Shown in pieces: positions 1 to 9,924 of a stretch of 64,000 nt of DNA (position 1 is its first letter; each line of letters starts with the position of its first letter). The stretch is from Xylophilus rhododendri. GTDB taxonomy: Bacteria; Pseudomonadota; Gammaproteobacteria; Burkholderiales; Burkholderiaceae_C. Made by a program: the position numbers and the translations under genes. The DNA lies in NCBI RefSeq assembly GCF_009906855.1, contig NZ_CP047650.1, forward strand, positions 1,054,001 to 1,118,000, written 5' to 3'. Under the pieces are notes generated by a model. That model saw only the letters and a program-made list of their open reading frames with translations. It was not told the DNA's origin and did not search any database.

Positions 1-780
1 CGAACGCACCAGGTGGTCCACGAACCACTTCACCATGGCGCGGTTGAGCGGCTTGGCGATGGCGTTTTCCAGATAGGACTCGGTGTTGAGGCTGGTCTGC
101 GTGACCGGGTAGACCGACAGCACATGCACCGGCCGCTGCAGGCCGGCCTCGCATGCGGCGATGGCGGTGGCCATGGCCAGGTTGCCGCCGGCGCTTTCGC
201 CGGCCAGGGCCACGCGTGCGGGATCGCCCTGGATGGAAGCGGCATGCTGCAGTGTCCAGCGGTAGGCGGCCAGGGCATCGTCCCAGGCGGCGGGGAACCT
301 GTGTTCCGGCGCCTGGCGGTAATCCACCGACACCACCACCGCGCGCGCCTGCGCGGCCAGGCCGCGGGCGCCGGCGTCATAGACATCCTTGTCGGCGATC
401 ACCCAGCCGCCGCCGTGGAAGTAGACGATCACCGGAAAGGGGCCGCTGCCCTCGGGCGTGAAGATGCGGGCGGGCAGGCTGCCGGCGGCGCCGTCCAGCG
501 TGGTGTCGTGCGAACGCACGCCGGGCACCAGCTGTTCGGGCTCGGTCGGCCGGCCCTGCTGGCGCAGCAGCGTCTTGACCGCGTCGGCCGCGGTGGGCTG
601 GCGGCGCGCTTCGGGTACGTCGAGTTTCTCGATCGCCTTGGGATGCAGGCTCTCGTGGGCCTTGGCCAGGGCCAGCTGGTCATCGTCCGCGCGCATGGCG
701 GCGACCGCGTTGGACAGGGCATTGATCACCGGGTTGGGTTCGCCGTGGTGGTCCTTCTTGTCGAAATCTTCTTCGCTCAT
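1..780 (-). CDS. Alpha/beta hydrolase of the HSL / acetyl esterase type, C-terminus beyond the window
   Basis: The first 260 residues are visible; the rest lies before base 1. The oxyanion-hole motif HGGGW is at residues 122-126 and the nucleophile elbow GESAGGN at 194-200, with Ser196 as the presumed nucleophile. Both are hallmarks of the hormone-sensitive-lipase-like (alpha/beta hydrolase fold 3) esterases that cleave short acyl esters. The catalytic Asp and His would be in the missing part. No signal peptide is seen, so it is probably cytoplasmic. The ATG at 780 is preceded by a good AGGAG about seven bases upstream. It follows the glycogen genes on the same strand, but a 132-base gap to the next gene leaves operon membership open. 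The natural substrate cannot be inferred. Confidence 0.88.
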   Translation of the reverse strand, partial: MSEEDFDKKDHHGEPNPVINALSNAVAAMRADDDQLALAKAHESLHPKAIEKLDVPEARRQPTAADAVKTLLRQQGRPTEPEQLVPGVRSHDTTLDGAAGSLPARIFTPEGSGPFPVIVYFHGGGWVIADKDVYDAGARGLAAQARAVVVSVDYRQAPEHRFPAAWDDALAAYRWTLQHAASIQGDPARVALAGESAGGNLAMATAIAACEAGLQRPVHVLSVYPVTQTSLNTESYLENAIAKPLNRAMVKWFVDHLVRS

Positions 781-912
781 GGACAGCTCCTGGAGGTGTG
801 GGCGCCGACCGGGGTGGTCGGCCATGCCCTCACCTTCCGGGCTGCGGCGGACCGCTGCTGTCGGACGGCTGCCCGAGGCACGGTACGCGGGCGTATGCCG
901 CGACCGCCGGTC

Positions 913-1125
913 TCAGTAGCGGCTGGCCGGCGAGCGGCCGTTGCCCTTGCGAAAGCCGCTGCTGGGCACGCCGGCCGGATCGTTGCGCCGGGCCAGCTTC
1001 AGCCGGGCGGCCGCCTCCCGCACCAGCACCCGCAGGTTGCTCGCGGATTCGGCCAGCAGGACGGAGTCCTGGAAATCGCCGGTCGGCGTCTTGGCCGGCG
1101 GCGGCGCTGTCTTGTTTTTGGGCAT
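913..1125 (-). CDS. Small hypothetical protein, 70 residues
   Basis: I do not recognise this protein. From the ATG at 1125 it reads as a 70-residue, basic, Ala/Arg-rich chain. A Lys/Pro-rich N-terminus is followed by one likely amphipathic helix (around residues 18-45, with the pattern LLAESASNLRVLVREAAARL) and a Gly/Ser/Arg tail. A longer in-frame start at 1152 exists but adds only Pro-rich residues. It sits 74 bases after glgA on the same strand and ahead of the hydrolase gene. The regular heptad-like spacing argues for a real protein, but no domain can be named. Confidence 0.5.
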   Translation of the reverse strand: MPKNKTAPPPAKTPTGDFQDSVLLAESASNLRVLVREAAARLKLARRNDPAGVPSSGFRKGNGRSPASRY

Positions 1126-1199
1126 GCGGTTCGGTCCGGGGAGTGGGGGCAAACCTCAATACGCCCCAAACTGGCGCGCGGATTCAAACCCGCACGAAT

Positions 1200-2669
1200 T
1201 CAGGTGTCCGATGCGCCGATCTGGGGCCGCAGGTTGCGGTAGAGGGCGTCGTAGGCCCGGGCGCTGTCCTGCCAGCCGAAGCCGCCGCGCATGCCGTTGT
1301 GCTGCAGCGCCTGCCAGATGCGTTTGTCGGCGAAGGCCGAGCGCAGACGCTCCAGCCCCAGCAGCAGCGCGCCGGGCGTGGCCTGCGGCATGACCACGCC
1401 GGTGGCGCGGTCCACGCCGGCGGTCAGGTCGACCACCGAATCGGCCAGGCCGCCGGTGGCATGCACCAGCGGCACCGTGCCGTAGAGCTGGCTGTACATC
1501 TGGTTCAGGCCGCAGGGCTCGAAACGCGAGGGCATCAGGAAGGCGTCGGCGCCGGCCTCGATGCGGTGGGCCTGGCTTTCCGAGAAACCGATGTTGATGC
1601 TCACCTGCTGCGGATGGGCCAGCGCGGCGGCGGTCAGCGCCTGCTGCAGCGCCTGGTCGCCCTGGCCCAGCACCACCAGTTGGGTGCCCTGCTCCACGAT
1701 CCAGGGCAGGGCCTCCACCACCAGGTCGATGCCTTTTTGCGGCGTCAGCCGGCCGACCAGGGCCAGCAGCAGCACATCGGGCCGCTCGGTCAGGCCGAAC
1801 TCGCGCTGCAGCGCGGCCTTGCAGACGGCCTTGCCGCCCATGCTGGCGGGGCTGTAGTTCTGCGGCAGCAGGGTGTCGGTGGCGGGGTTCCAGATATCGG
1901 TGTCCACGCCGTTCAGGATGCCGTGCAGGCGGCTGGCCCGCGCCTGCAGCACGCCCTGCAGGCCCATGCCCAGGGCCTCGGTCTGGATCTCGCGGGCATA
2001 GGTGGGGCTGACGGTGGTGACGGCATCGGCGAAAGAGAGCCCCGCCTTGAGCATCGACAGCTGCCCCCAGTACTCCACGCCCTGGGCGCCGCGCCACTCG
2101 TAGGGCACCTGCAGCATGTCGGCGTCCCACATCGGGAACAGGCCCTGGAAGGCCAGGTTGTGCACCGTCATCACGCTGGCGGCCACCGGCTGGCCGGTGC
2201 GCTGCGCGGCCAGCCACAGGTAGAAGGGGGCCATGCCCACCGTCCAGTCGTGGCAGTGCAGGATGTCGGGCTGCCAGGCCTGCCAGGGCGAATCGGGCCC
2301 GGCCAGCCGCGCCGCCACCCAAGCCAGGAAGCCGAAGCGCCGGGCGTTGTTGGGATGGTCGTTGCCGCGGCTGTCCACATAGGGGCCGCCGCCATGGCCG
2401 AACAGCTCCGGGCATTCCAGCAGCAGCAGGGTGACGCCGCCGGGCTGCTCCACCGCCGTGAGCCGCGCCGCCGGCCAGCCGTCGGCGGCGGGCCAGTCGA
2501 GCACCGCATGCCGGTCGGTCAGCGTGGCGAAGCGGTCGTAGGCGGGGATGAGCACATGGACGTCGTGGCCGAGGGCGCTGAGCGCGGCTGGCAATGCCCC
2601 GCTGACGTCACCCAGGCCGCCGGTCTTGATCCAGGGGGCGAATTCGGGAGTGGCGAAAAGTATCTTCAT
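1200..2669 (-). CDS. glgA: Glycogen synthase (ADP-glucose-dependent)
   Basis: It transfers glucose from ADP-glucose to the non-reducing end of an alpha-1,4-glucan and is the elongating enzyme of glycogen synthesis. It is a GT5 family, GT-B fold protein of 489 residues, the usual bacterial length. The N-terminal ADP-glucose-binding motif KTGGLGDV is at residues 15-22, and the C-terminal donor-site motif of the RFEPCGLNQMY type is present. The ATG at 2669 was chosen because the family begins MKILFATPEFAP; an in-frame ATG at 2708 would add 13 unrelated residues, and neither start has a strong ribosome-binding site. It is the last glycogen gene of the block, 75 bases after malQ-treY. Confidence 0.96.
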   Translation of the reverse strand: MKILFATPEFAPWIKTGGLGDVSGALPAALSALGHDVHVLIPAYDRFATLTDRHAVLDWPAADGWPAARLTAVEQPGGVTLLLLECPELFGHGGGPYVDSRGNDHPNNARRFGFLAWVAARLAGPDSPWQAWQPDILHCHDWTVGMAPFYLWLAAQRTGQPVAASVMTVHNLAFQGLFPMWDADMLQVPYEWRGAQGVEYWGQLSMLKAGLSFADAVTTVSPTYAREIQTEALGMGLQGVLQARASRLHGILNGVDTDIWNPATDTLLPQNYSPASMGGKAVCKAALQREFGLTERPDVLLLALVGRLTPQKGIDLVVEALPWIVEQGTQLVVLGQGDQALQQALTAAALAHPQQVSINIGFSESQAHRIEAGADAFLMPSRFEPCGLNQMYSQLYGTVPLVHATGGLADSVVDLTAGVDRATGVVMPQATPGALLLGLERLRSAFADKRIWQALQHNGMRGGFGWQDSARAYDALYRNLRPQIGASDT

Positions 2670-2744
2670 CGAGAGCGGCGGGGCTGCGGCATGGTGAGCA
2701 ACCATCATGCCCGCAGCCGGGCATGGATGGCGTCGGCTGTCACC

Positions 2745-5700
2745 TCATGCCTGCGTGATCCAGGAGGCGGGCACGAACACCGCGATCGGCAGCAGCGCCA
2801 GCGCCTGGCCCACGTCCAGGCTGGCGCCGCCGGGGCCGATCGGCGTCACCGGCGCGGGCGCGCCGGTGAACCAGTCGACCCAGCCGCCGGCCGGCGTCGG
2901 CACCTGCATCGAAGTGCCCTGCCAGCGTTCGGCCATGGCCGCGGGCTCCGGCGGCAGCTGATCGGTCAGGCCGCGCAGCAGGCGCGAGGCCACGGTGAGC
3001 ACCGCCGCATCGCCCTCCCCCCGCACGAAACTCACCAGCCGGCCGGCATGCGGCCCTTCGGCCGGCAGCGAGCGGTAGCCGCCGTTGCGGAAGACCTCCG
3101 GATGCGCCTGGCGCAGCTGCAGCAGCCGCCAGCTCACCAGGTGCTTGATGCGGCCGTCGGTGCAGCCGTGGCGCAGCTCCTGCCACTGCGCCTGGCTGGG
3201 GAAGCCGGCGGCGTAGAGCGCCTGCAGCTGCTCCAGGGTGGACTGCAGCCGGCCGAAGTCCACCGGCCGCCGGTTGTCCGGATCGACCAGGCTGAAGTTC
3301 CATTGCTCGCAGCCGTGGTAGAGGTCGGGCACGCCGGGCGAGGTCATCTTCAGCGCCACCAGGGACAGGCTGTTGCAGCAGCCATAGGGCGCGATGTGGT
3401 CCACGAAGCCGCCGATGTCGGCCAGCAGCGCGGCGCTTGCCTCCCGGTCGAGCACGCCGTCGATGAAGGCGGAGAGCGCCTTCTCGTAGGCCTCGTTGGG
3501 GTTGAGCCAGCTGGTGCGCAGCTTGGCCTCGCGCACCGCCTTCTGCATATAGGCCTGGACACGTTTTCTCAGGTCCTCGGTGCTGTCCTCGGTCAGGCCG
3601 ACCAGCGGCCAGGCGCCGACCAGGGTCTGCCAGAGCAGGTATTCGTCGTTGCGGCTGGGCGCCGGGGCGCCGTCCACCACCGCATGCAGCGATTCGGCAT
3701 GGCCGCTCCAGCGTTCGATGGCGGCGCCCCAGGCGTCGGGGATCTCGGAGAGCACGTCGAGCCGGGTGCGCAGGTCTTCCGAGCGCTTGCTGTCGTGGGT
3801 GGAGGTGCCCAGCAGCCAGTGCGGCCGGTGCTCCGAATCGTCGGCATTGACGGCGTGGAAATGCGCGACGGAGGTGCCGAAGCGCCGCGGGTCGCCGCCC
3901 ACGTCGTTGAGCGAGACCAGGCGGTTGTAGCGGTAGAAGGCGGTGTCCTCCATCGCCTTGGCGGTGACCGGCGCGGTGAACTGCTGCCAGCGGGCGATGA
4001 AACGCATCACCGCCGCGCGGCGCGCCGTGCCCTCGATGTCGCAGGCGCCCAGCAGCAGCTGGCGCAGGTGCTCGATCACGGTGAGTTCCTCGCCCTCGCT
4101 GCGGCGGCGCGCGGCATTGCAGGCGCGGTCGATCACCGCCCGGTCGGCGGCGCTGACCGTGCAATCTTGCGCCCGGATATAGGTGCGGTAGACCGGGTGG
4201 CAGGCGGCCACCACCATCAACGCATGGCTCAGGCGGTTGCGGGTGAAGTCGCAGGTGCGGCGGTCGCTGCGGGTGATGCGGTAGAGGGTTTCGGTGAGCC
4301 AGCCGAGTTCGCTGGACAGCCCGTTCTCGATCACATGCAGCTTGGCCTCGTAGAGGATGTCGCCGAAGCGCTGGTATTCGCCGCTGAAGTCGCGGTAGAG
4401 GCTGTCGAAGGCGCCCTCGTTGGCGCCGTCCACGAACAGGCCGTTGACCATGGCCGAGAAGCGGTAGCCGGTGCCGCCGTGCACCGGCCATTCGTCGGGC
4501 ATGGCCTCGTCGATGTCGAGGATCTTCTCCACCACCAGGTAGAGCGCGCGGCGCTGGCGGCCGGCGGTGTCGGCCTGGGCGGCGTAGCGGCCCTGCAGGC
4601 GCTCGAAGTATTCGCGCGGGTCGGACAGGCCGTCGGGATGGTCGATGCGCAGGGCCGAGACACGGTCGCTGCGCAGCCAGCGCAGGATGCGGCGGTGCGT
4701 GGCCTCGAAGACCTCGTCGCGCTCCATACGCATGCCGGCCAGGGTGTTGACGTCGAAGAAGCGGCGGTAGTTGATGTCGTCGCCCGCCACCCGCCAGTAG
4801 GCCAGGCGGTAGGCCTGGCGGCGCACCAGGGCGTCGAGGGCGTTGAAGCTCTCGGGGTTCTCGGGATTGCCGTTGAGGATCTTCAGGCAGGCCTGGATCC
4901 ACACTTCCAGCCAGCCCTGGCGCTGCGCCAGCCGGGCCAGCGAGCGTTTGTGCAGCGGCCGGTCGCGCTCGCGCGCCTCGCGGCAGGCATCGCTCAGGTC
5001 GTCGCGCGGCGGCAGGTTGCCGAAGGCATGCAGCAGCGACTGCACCACGGCCTGGCCGTCGCGCTGCTCTTCGTTGAGCGGCGGCGGCATCGGCAGGGCT
5101 TCGAAGATGCGCGGGTAGTCGCGCGGATCGAGCGGGAAACGGTGGTCGAAGTAGTGCAGCCAGAATTCGCCGGCCGTGGGCTCGAAGACCAGCTTCAATT
5201 CACCCGCCTCCAGCACCCGGCCGTAGTGGTCGCCCAGCACCGGCAGCAGCACCCGGCCGGCCATCTCGGGCGCGGCGGGTTCCCATTCGATGTCGAAGAA
5301 GCTGGCGTGCACCGCCGCCGGGCCGTTCTCCAGCACGTCGAGCCACCAGGCGTTGTCGGCTTCGAGCACACCCATGTGGTTGGGCACGATGTCCAGCATC
5401 TGGCGCATGCCGTGCTCCCGCAGGGTCTGGCACATGCGGTCGAACTGTTCCTCGTCGCCCACCTCGGGGTTGAGGGCGTTGTGGTCCACGATGTCGTAGC
5501 CGTGCGTGCTGCCGGCGCGCGCCCGCAGGTAGGGCGAGGCGTAGAGATGGCTGATGCCCATGGCGTGCAGATAGGGCACGACGGCGGTGGCCTGCTCGAA
5601 GGTGAAGCCGGCATGGAACTGCACCCGGTAGGTGGAGACCGGCACCCGGGCCGTGTCCAGCCCCGGCAGTTCGTTCTGCGCCAGCAGCGCGCGCGGCGCG

Positions 5701-7883
5701 GGGCCGGAGCGGCGGGCGCGCAGCACGGCGGCCACCGAGAGCATGCGCGGATCGGCGGCCAGGTCGTCCACCTCCACCGAGAGCTTGCGGCGCCAGTTGG
5801 GATAGACGTCTTCCCCGGTGCCGGGCACGTTGACCTGCATCAGCTGCTGGGTGATGTCTTCGAGCTGCACACCCACCAGCAGCGAGGGCGTGCGCGCCAG
5901 GAAGGCATAGACCGCGTCGGCGAAGGCGGGTGTGCTCTCCGGCAGCGAGGTGGTGTGCACGGTGACGCCGGGCGGCAGCAGGTTCTCGCGGTCCAGCGCC
6001 AGCAGCAGCTGCACCCGGTCGCCGGAGCGCGACAGCACCTGCTGGGCATGCACCTCGGCATCGGGATAGAGCTTGAGGCGGGCCTGCAGCTCGATGTCCT
6101 CGCCGCTCCAGAAGCCGCGCAGCGTGGGCAGGTCGTGGGTGCTGACCACGGCAAGCGCCTCCTGCGGCCATTCCTGCGGGGGACGGAAGGAGCCGTCGCC
6201 GCCGCGTTCGAAGAACAGCGGGCGGTAGGACAGCAAGGCGCGTTCGTGCATCGCCTCGCGCATGCGCGGCGCGACGTTGCCCAGGTCCTCGCCGATCACC
6301 ATGCAGCGGTGGCGGTGGCTCTCCAGCGCCAGCACGCCCAGCAGGTCGTCGAGCGGGTAACTCACATAGGAGCCGCCGGCCGGCGAGATCCAGAACAGGC
6401 GCATCAAGCCCATCACATGGTCCAGCCGCAGCGCGCCGGCGTTGCGCATATTGGCGCGCAGGGTCTCGATGAAGGGCTGGTAGCGGCCGGCCATCAGGCG
6501 GCTGGGGTTGAGCGGCGGCAGGCCCCAGTTCTGGCCCAGAGCGTTCAGCGCATCCGGCGGCGCGCCCACATGCATGCCGAGCGCGTAGGAGGCGGGTTCG
6601 TTCCAGGTCTCCGAGCCGCCCTCGTTCACGCCCACCGCCAGGTCGCGGTAGAGGCCCAGGCCCATGCCGACCGAGCGGGCGCGCTGCTGCACGCCCTGCA
6701 CCTGCAGCTCGCACAGCCATTGCAGCCAGGCGTAGTAGCCGACGCGTTCCTCGTTGTCCTGCGCGAAGGCGGCCACGGCTTCGGACTGCGGCGAACGGTA
6801 AGCCTCGGGCCAGGCCGGCCAGCCCCAGGTGGTGGGGTCCTGGGCGTAGAAATGGGCCTGCAGGGCCTCGAACAAGGCATGGCTGCGCAGGCCCTGGCCG
6901 CGTTCGGCCAGGAAGGCATTGAAGGCTTCGCCGCGGGTGCTGCCGGTCGCCAGGTGGCGCTCGCGGAAATGCGCCCACAGCATTTCCAGCACCGCCATCT
7001 TGTGGGCGGCCACCTGGGCGTAGTCCACCATCTCGGTGGCGCGCAACTGCTGCAGGCGGCGCTGGAAGTCCTCGCTGTCGACCAGGCGGCGCACGCCGTC
7101 GCATTCGTGGTATTCGGGCACGGCCTCCACGTCGAGGTAGACCGGGTTGAGCATGTTGCGGCTCGACGGGCTGTAGGGGCTGGCCACGTCCGGCCGGTGC
7201 GGGAAGAGCGCATGCAGCGGGTTCAGGCCGACGAAGGAGGCGCCCTGCTGGGCCATGGCATCCACCAGCACCCGCAGGTCGCTGAAGTCGCCTATGCCCC
7301 AGTTGCGCACCGAGCGCAGCGCATAGAGCTGCACGCAGGGGCCCCACCAGCGCTCGCCGGTCTGCAGGGCCGGCGGGATCCAGCAGCGCACCGGGGTGAC
7401 GATGACGGCGCAGTAGCCGCCCTCCTCCTGGCTGGCCGTTTCCAGCCGGTGGTAGCCCAGCGGCAGGCCGGGCGGCAGCACCGCGTAGGGCTTGCCGTTG
7501 CCGCCGATATGGCTGCGCAGCTCCTGCACCGTGCCGTCTTCCAGGGTCAGGCGCCACAGGCTGCCGTCCGGCGTGCCGCGGGTCAGCACCACGCCGTGTT
7601 CGGGCGCGCCTTCGCGCAGCACCACCACCGGCGGCAGGGATTGCTGCTCGGCCGATGCGTCATGCGAGGAGAGCGAGGCATGCACCTGTTCGTCGTCGGC
7701 CGCCGGAATGCCCATGGCATGCAGGGCATTACGCAGGGTGGCGTCGGGCACCTCGCGGGTGGCGCCGAAGAAGTCGTGGTAGCTCGCGGCCAGGCCGACC
7801 TGTCCGGCCAGCGCACGCAGCGCCCCGCTGTCGTCTGTGCTGCCCACGGGGGTTTGCTGGTCGGCTGGGTTGGAGTCGCTCAC
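2745..7883 (-). CDS. malQ-treY: Fused 4-alpha-glucanotransferase / maltooligosyl trehalose synthase
   Basis: This is one 1,712-residue reading frame with two complete enzymes. Residues 1 to about 740 are MalQ (GH77, amylomaltase): the nucleophile Asp488 lies in RLDH, the acid/base Glu532 in GEDLG and the third carboxylate Asp584 in THDLPT. Residues from about 745 onward are TreY (GH13), starting at [13 protein letters not shown]. Its likely nucleophile is Asp1081 in RIDHPDG, its acid/base Glu1119 in VEKIL, and Asp1364 lies in THDSKRSED. MalQ disproportionates maltodextrins; TreY converts the reducing-end linkage of a maltodextrin into trehalose. The start is GTG at 7883 with AAGGA eight bases upstream. 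It lies between treZ and glgA. Such fusions are known in proteobacteria. Confidence 0.95.
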   Translation of the reverse strand: MSDSNPADQQTPVGSTDDSGALRALAGQVGLAASYHDFFGATREVPDATLRNALHAMGIPAADDEQVHASLSSHDASAEQQSLPPVVVLREGAPEHGVVLTRGTPDGSLWRLTLEDGTVQELRSHIGGNGKPYAVLPPGLPLGYHRLETASQEEGGYCAVIVTPVRCWIPPALQTGERWWGPCVQLYALRSVRNWGIGDFSDLRVLVDAMAQQGASFVGLNPLHALFPHRPDVASPYSPSSRNMLNPVYLDVEAVPEYHECDGVRRLVDSEDFQRRLQQLRATEMVDYAQVAAHKMAVLEMLWAHFRERHLATGSTRGEAFNAFLAERGQGLRSHALFEALQAHFYAQDPTTWGWPAWPEAYRSPQSEAVAAFAQDNEERVGYYAWLQWLCELQVQGVQQRARSVGMGLGLYRDLAVGVNEGGSETWNEPASYALGMHVGAPPDALNALGQNWGLPPLNPSRLMAGRYQPFIETLRANMRNAGALRLDHVMGLMRLFWISPAGGSYVSYPLDDLLGVLALESHRHRCMVIGEDLGNVAPRMREAMHERALLSYRPLFFERGGDGSFRPPQEWPQEALAVVSTHDLPTLRGFWSGEDIELQARLKLYPDAEVHAQQVLSRSGDRVQLLLALDRENLLPPGVTVHTTSLPESTPAFADAVYAFLARTPSLLVGVQLEDITQQLMQVNVPGTGEDVYPNWRRKLSVEVDDLAADPRMLSVAAVLRARRSGPAPRALLAQNELPGLDTARVPVSTYRVQFHAGFTFEQATAVVPYLHAMGISHLYASPYLRARAGSTHGYDIVDHNALNPEVGDEEQFDRMCQTLREHGMRQMLDIVPNHMGVLEADNAWWLDVLENGPAAVHASFFDIEWEPAAPEMAGRVLLPVLGDHYGRVLEAGELKLVFEPTAGEFWLHYFDHRFPLDPRDYPRIFEALPMPPPLNEEQRDGQAVVQSLLHAFGNLPPRDDLSDACREARERDRPLHKRSLARLAQRQGWLEVWIQACLKILNGNPENPESFNALDALVRRQAYRLAYWRVAGDDINYRRFFDVNTLAGMRMERDEVFEATHRRILRWLRSDRVSALRIDHPDGLSDPREYFERLQGRYAAQADTAGRQRRALYLVVEKILDIDEAMPDEWPVHGGTGYRFSAMVNGLFVDGANEGAFDSLYRDFSGEYQRFGDILYEAKLHVIENGLSSELGWLTETLYRITRSDRRTCDFTRNRLSHALMVVAACHPVYRTYIRAQDCTVSAADRAVIDRACNAARRRSEGEELTVIEHLRQLLLGACDIEGTARRAAVMRFIARWQQFTAPVTAKAMEDTAFYRYNRLVSLNDVGGDPRRFGTSVAHFHAVNADDSEHRPHWLLGTSTHDSKRSEDLRTRLDVLSEIPDAWGAAIERWSGHAESLHAVVDGAPAPSRNDEYLLWQTLVGAWPLVGLTEDSTEDLRKRVQAYMQKAVREAKLRTSWLNPNEAYEKALSAFIDGVLDREASAALLADIGGFVDHIAPYGCCNSLSLVALKMTSPGVPDLYHGCEQWNFSLVDPDNRRPVDFGRLQSTLEQLQALYAAGFPSQAQWQELRHGCTDGRIKHLVSWRLLQLRQAHPEVFRNGGYRSLPAEGPHAGRLVSFVRGEGDAAVLTVASRLLRGLTDQLPPEPAAMAERWQGTSMQVPTPAGGWVDWFTGAPAPVTPIGPGGASLDVGQALALLPIAVFVPASWITQA

Positions 7884-7910
7884 GGCTTCGTTCCTTGGGT
7901 CTTGTTTTGA

Positions 7911-9791
7911 TCAGCCGGTTTCGCGGCCGAAGGTCCAGCGCCCGGACCAGGGCTGCCAGGCATCGTCGCCGATCTCGCCGACCTGGAAGACGGTGCGGGT
8001 GTCCACCAGCGGCTTCCAGGGCAGGGCGTCGGCCGCGGGCGCGGCCATGGGGGTGTCGGCCAGGCGGGCCTGCAGCTCGATGGTCTGGGCGTCCTGATAG
8101 CGCCAGCGCAGCACGAAGCTGCGTTCGTCCACCATGTGCGCCACATGGGCGCCCAGGATCAGGCGGTCCAGCCGCGGCACGAAATACTGCCGGCGCGCGG
8201 CCAGGGCCTGGCGCACGAAGCCGCGCCGGACGCCGCCCCGTTCGCTGAAGGCATGCTCCCAGTCGAGCCTGGCGGCTTCGAAGGTGCTGGCGTCGCAGGG
8301 CGGCGGCGGCTCGCCGGTGCTGCCGTCGGCGCGCTGGGCGAAGTGGCCGAAGTCGCGCAGCCGGCCTTCGACCACCGCCTGGCGCAACTCGCCTTCCCAG
8401 TCGGCGAAATACAGGAAGGGTGTCTCGGCGCCGTATTCCTCGCCGGCGAACAGCATGGGGATGGCGGGCGAGAGCAGCGTCATCGCGGTGGCCAGCGGGA
8501 TGGCGGCGGCCGGCACCAGGGCATCGAAGCGTTCGCCGAAGGCGCGGTTGCCGCTCTGGTCGTGGTTGTTGAGGAAGTTGACCATGGCGCCCAGGGGCTG
8601 GGCCGGTGCCTCCTTCAGGTCCAGGCGGGCGCCTTCGGCGCTGCGCTTGGAGCCCTGCCACAGAAAGCCATGGGTGAGGGAGCGGGCCAGCAGCGCCACC
8701 GGTTTCTCGCCGAAGTCGTGGTAGTAGCCGGCCTTGTCGCCGGTCAGCGCCACGTACATCACGTGGTGGAAGTCGTCGTTCCACTGGGCGTCGTAGCGGC
8801 CGCCCTCGGGCAGGCGCTGCCAGCCGTTGTTCTCGTTCTCCAGCACCAGGTGCACATGGCGGTCGGTGATCGCCTTGTGCACCTGCAGGGCCAGTTCGTC
8901 GATCACGTCGAGCGCGCTGTCGTCCACGATGGCGTGGATGGCGTCCAAGCGCAGGCCGTCGAAGCGGTATTCCTGCAGCCAGTAGAGGGCGTTCTGCACG
9001 AAGAAGGCGCGCACCGTCTCGCTGCCCTCGCGGTCGAAGTTCAGCGAGTTGCCCCAGGGGTTGGTGTGCACCTGCGAGAAGAACTGCGGCGCGTACAGGC
9101 CCAGGTAGTTGCCGTCCGGGCCGAAGTGGTTGTAGACCACGTCGAGGAAGACCATCAGGCCCAGCCGGTGCGCCGCCTGGATGAAATGCTTGAGTTCGTC
9201 CGGGCTGCCGTAGGCCGCATGCGGCGCATAGGGCAGCACGCCGTCGTAGCCCCAGCCGAAGCGGCCGGGAAAATCAGACAGCGGCATCAGCTCGATGGCG
9301 GTGATGCCGGTATCGGCCAGCGCCTGCAGCCGCGCCTCGGCGGCGGCGTAAGTGCCTTCGGGCGTGAAGGTGCCGATGTGCATCTCGTAGATCACCGCCT
9401 CGGCCCAGGCGCGGCCGCGCCAGCCGGTGTCCCAGGCGAAGCTGCCCGGGTCGACCACCATGCTGGGCTGGTGCGGGCCTTCGGGGTTGAAGCGGGAGGC
9501 GGGGTCGGGCACGTCGGTTTCGCCGTCGATGCGCCACTGGTAGCGGGTGCCGGCGCCGGCCTGCCGCACGATGGCCTCGTACCAGCCCTTGTCATGCTTC
9601 TCGGTGGCATGGGGCTGTGGCTTGCCGCCCTGCCAGAGCAGCAGTTCGGCGCTGCGGGCCTGGGGCGCCCACAGGCGGAAACGCACGCCGCCTTCGGGCT
9701 GCAGTTCGGCGCCGAAGAGCATGCCCCAGGCATGGGAGGCCTTGACGGATTCGGACAGCTCCGGGGCGCTGGCGGCCAGGACTTCATTCAT
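7911..9791 (-). CDS. treZ: Malto-oligosyltrehalose trehalohydrolase
   Basis: TreZ (GH13) hydrolyses the linkage next to the trehalose end made by TreY and so releases free trehalose. The 626-residue protein has an N-terminal early-set/CBM48-like domain (FGAELQPEGGVRFRLWAPQA), then the TIM barrel with the conserved region DVVYNHFGPDGNYL, the nucleophile region GLRLDAIHAI, the acid region VLENENN and the distal NNHDQSGNRA. The ATG at 9791 was chosen over the longer reading frame (to 9884) because AGGAG lies nine bases upstream and the family homology begins soon after. It is 27 bases upstream of malQ-treY, so the two enzymes of the TreYZ pathway are very probably co-transcribed. Confidence 0.95.
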   Translation of the reverse strand: MNEVLAASAPELSESVKASHAWGMLFGAELQPEGGVRFRLWAPQARSAELLLWQGGKPQPHATEKHDKGWYEAIVRQAGAGTRYQWRIDGETDVPDPASRFNPEGPHQPSMVVDPGSFAWDTGWRGRAWAEAVIYEMHIGTFTPEGTYAAAEARLQALADTGITAIELMPLSDFPGRFGWGYDGVLPYAPHAAYGSPDELKHFIQAAHRLGLMVFLDVVYNHFGPDGNYLGLYAPQFFSQVHTNPWGNSLNFDREGSETVRAFFVQNALYWLQEYRFDGLRLDAIHAIVDDSALDVIDELALQVHKAITDRHVHLVLENENNGWQRLPEGGRYDAQWNDDFHHVMYVALTGDKAGYYHDFGEKPVALLARSLTHGFLWQGSKRSAEGARLDLKEAPAQPLGAMVNFLNNHDQSGNRAFGERFDALVPAAAIPLATAMTLLSPAIPMLFAGEEYGAETPFLYFADWEGELRQAVVEGRLRDFGHFAQRADGSTGEPPPPCDASTFEAARLDWEHAFSERGGVRRGFVRQALAARRQYFVPRLDRLILGAHVAHMVDERSFVLRWRYQDAQTIELQARLADTPMAAPAADALPWKPLVDTRTVFQVGEIGDDAWQPWSGRWTFGRETG

Positions 9792-9924
9792 CGACACACT
9801 CCTGAGAATTCGCGTCCCGCCCGGGCGCGGCAAGCCGCCGCGGCCTGGCTCGTGAGGCCCAGGCGCGCGGTCTTGCGCAAACAAAAGAATGGAACGGCAG
9901 ACGCCACGGCTGCCGCGCTCGGCC

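Noticed and set aside
798..7910. Plus-strand open frame of 2,370 codons opposite malQ-treY and glgA
   Set aside because: His/Gln/Val-rich antisense shadow; the minus strand carries intact catalytic motifs of three known enzyme families.
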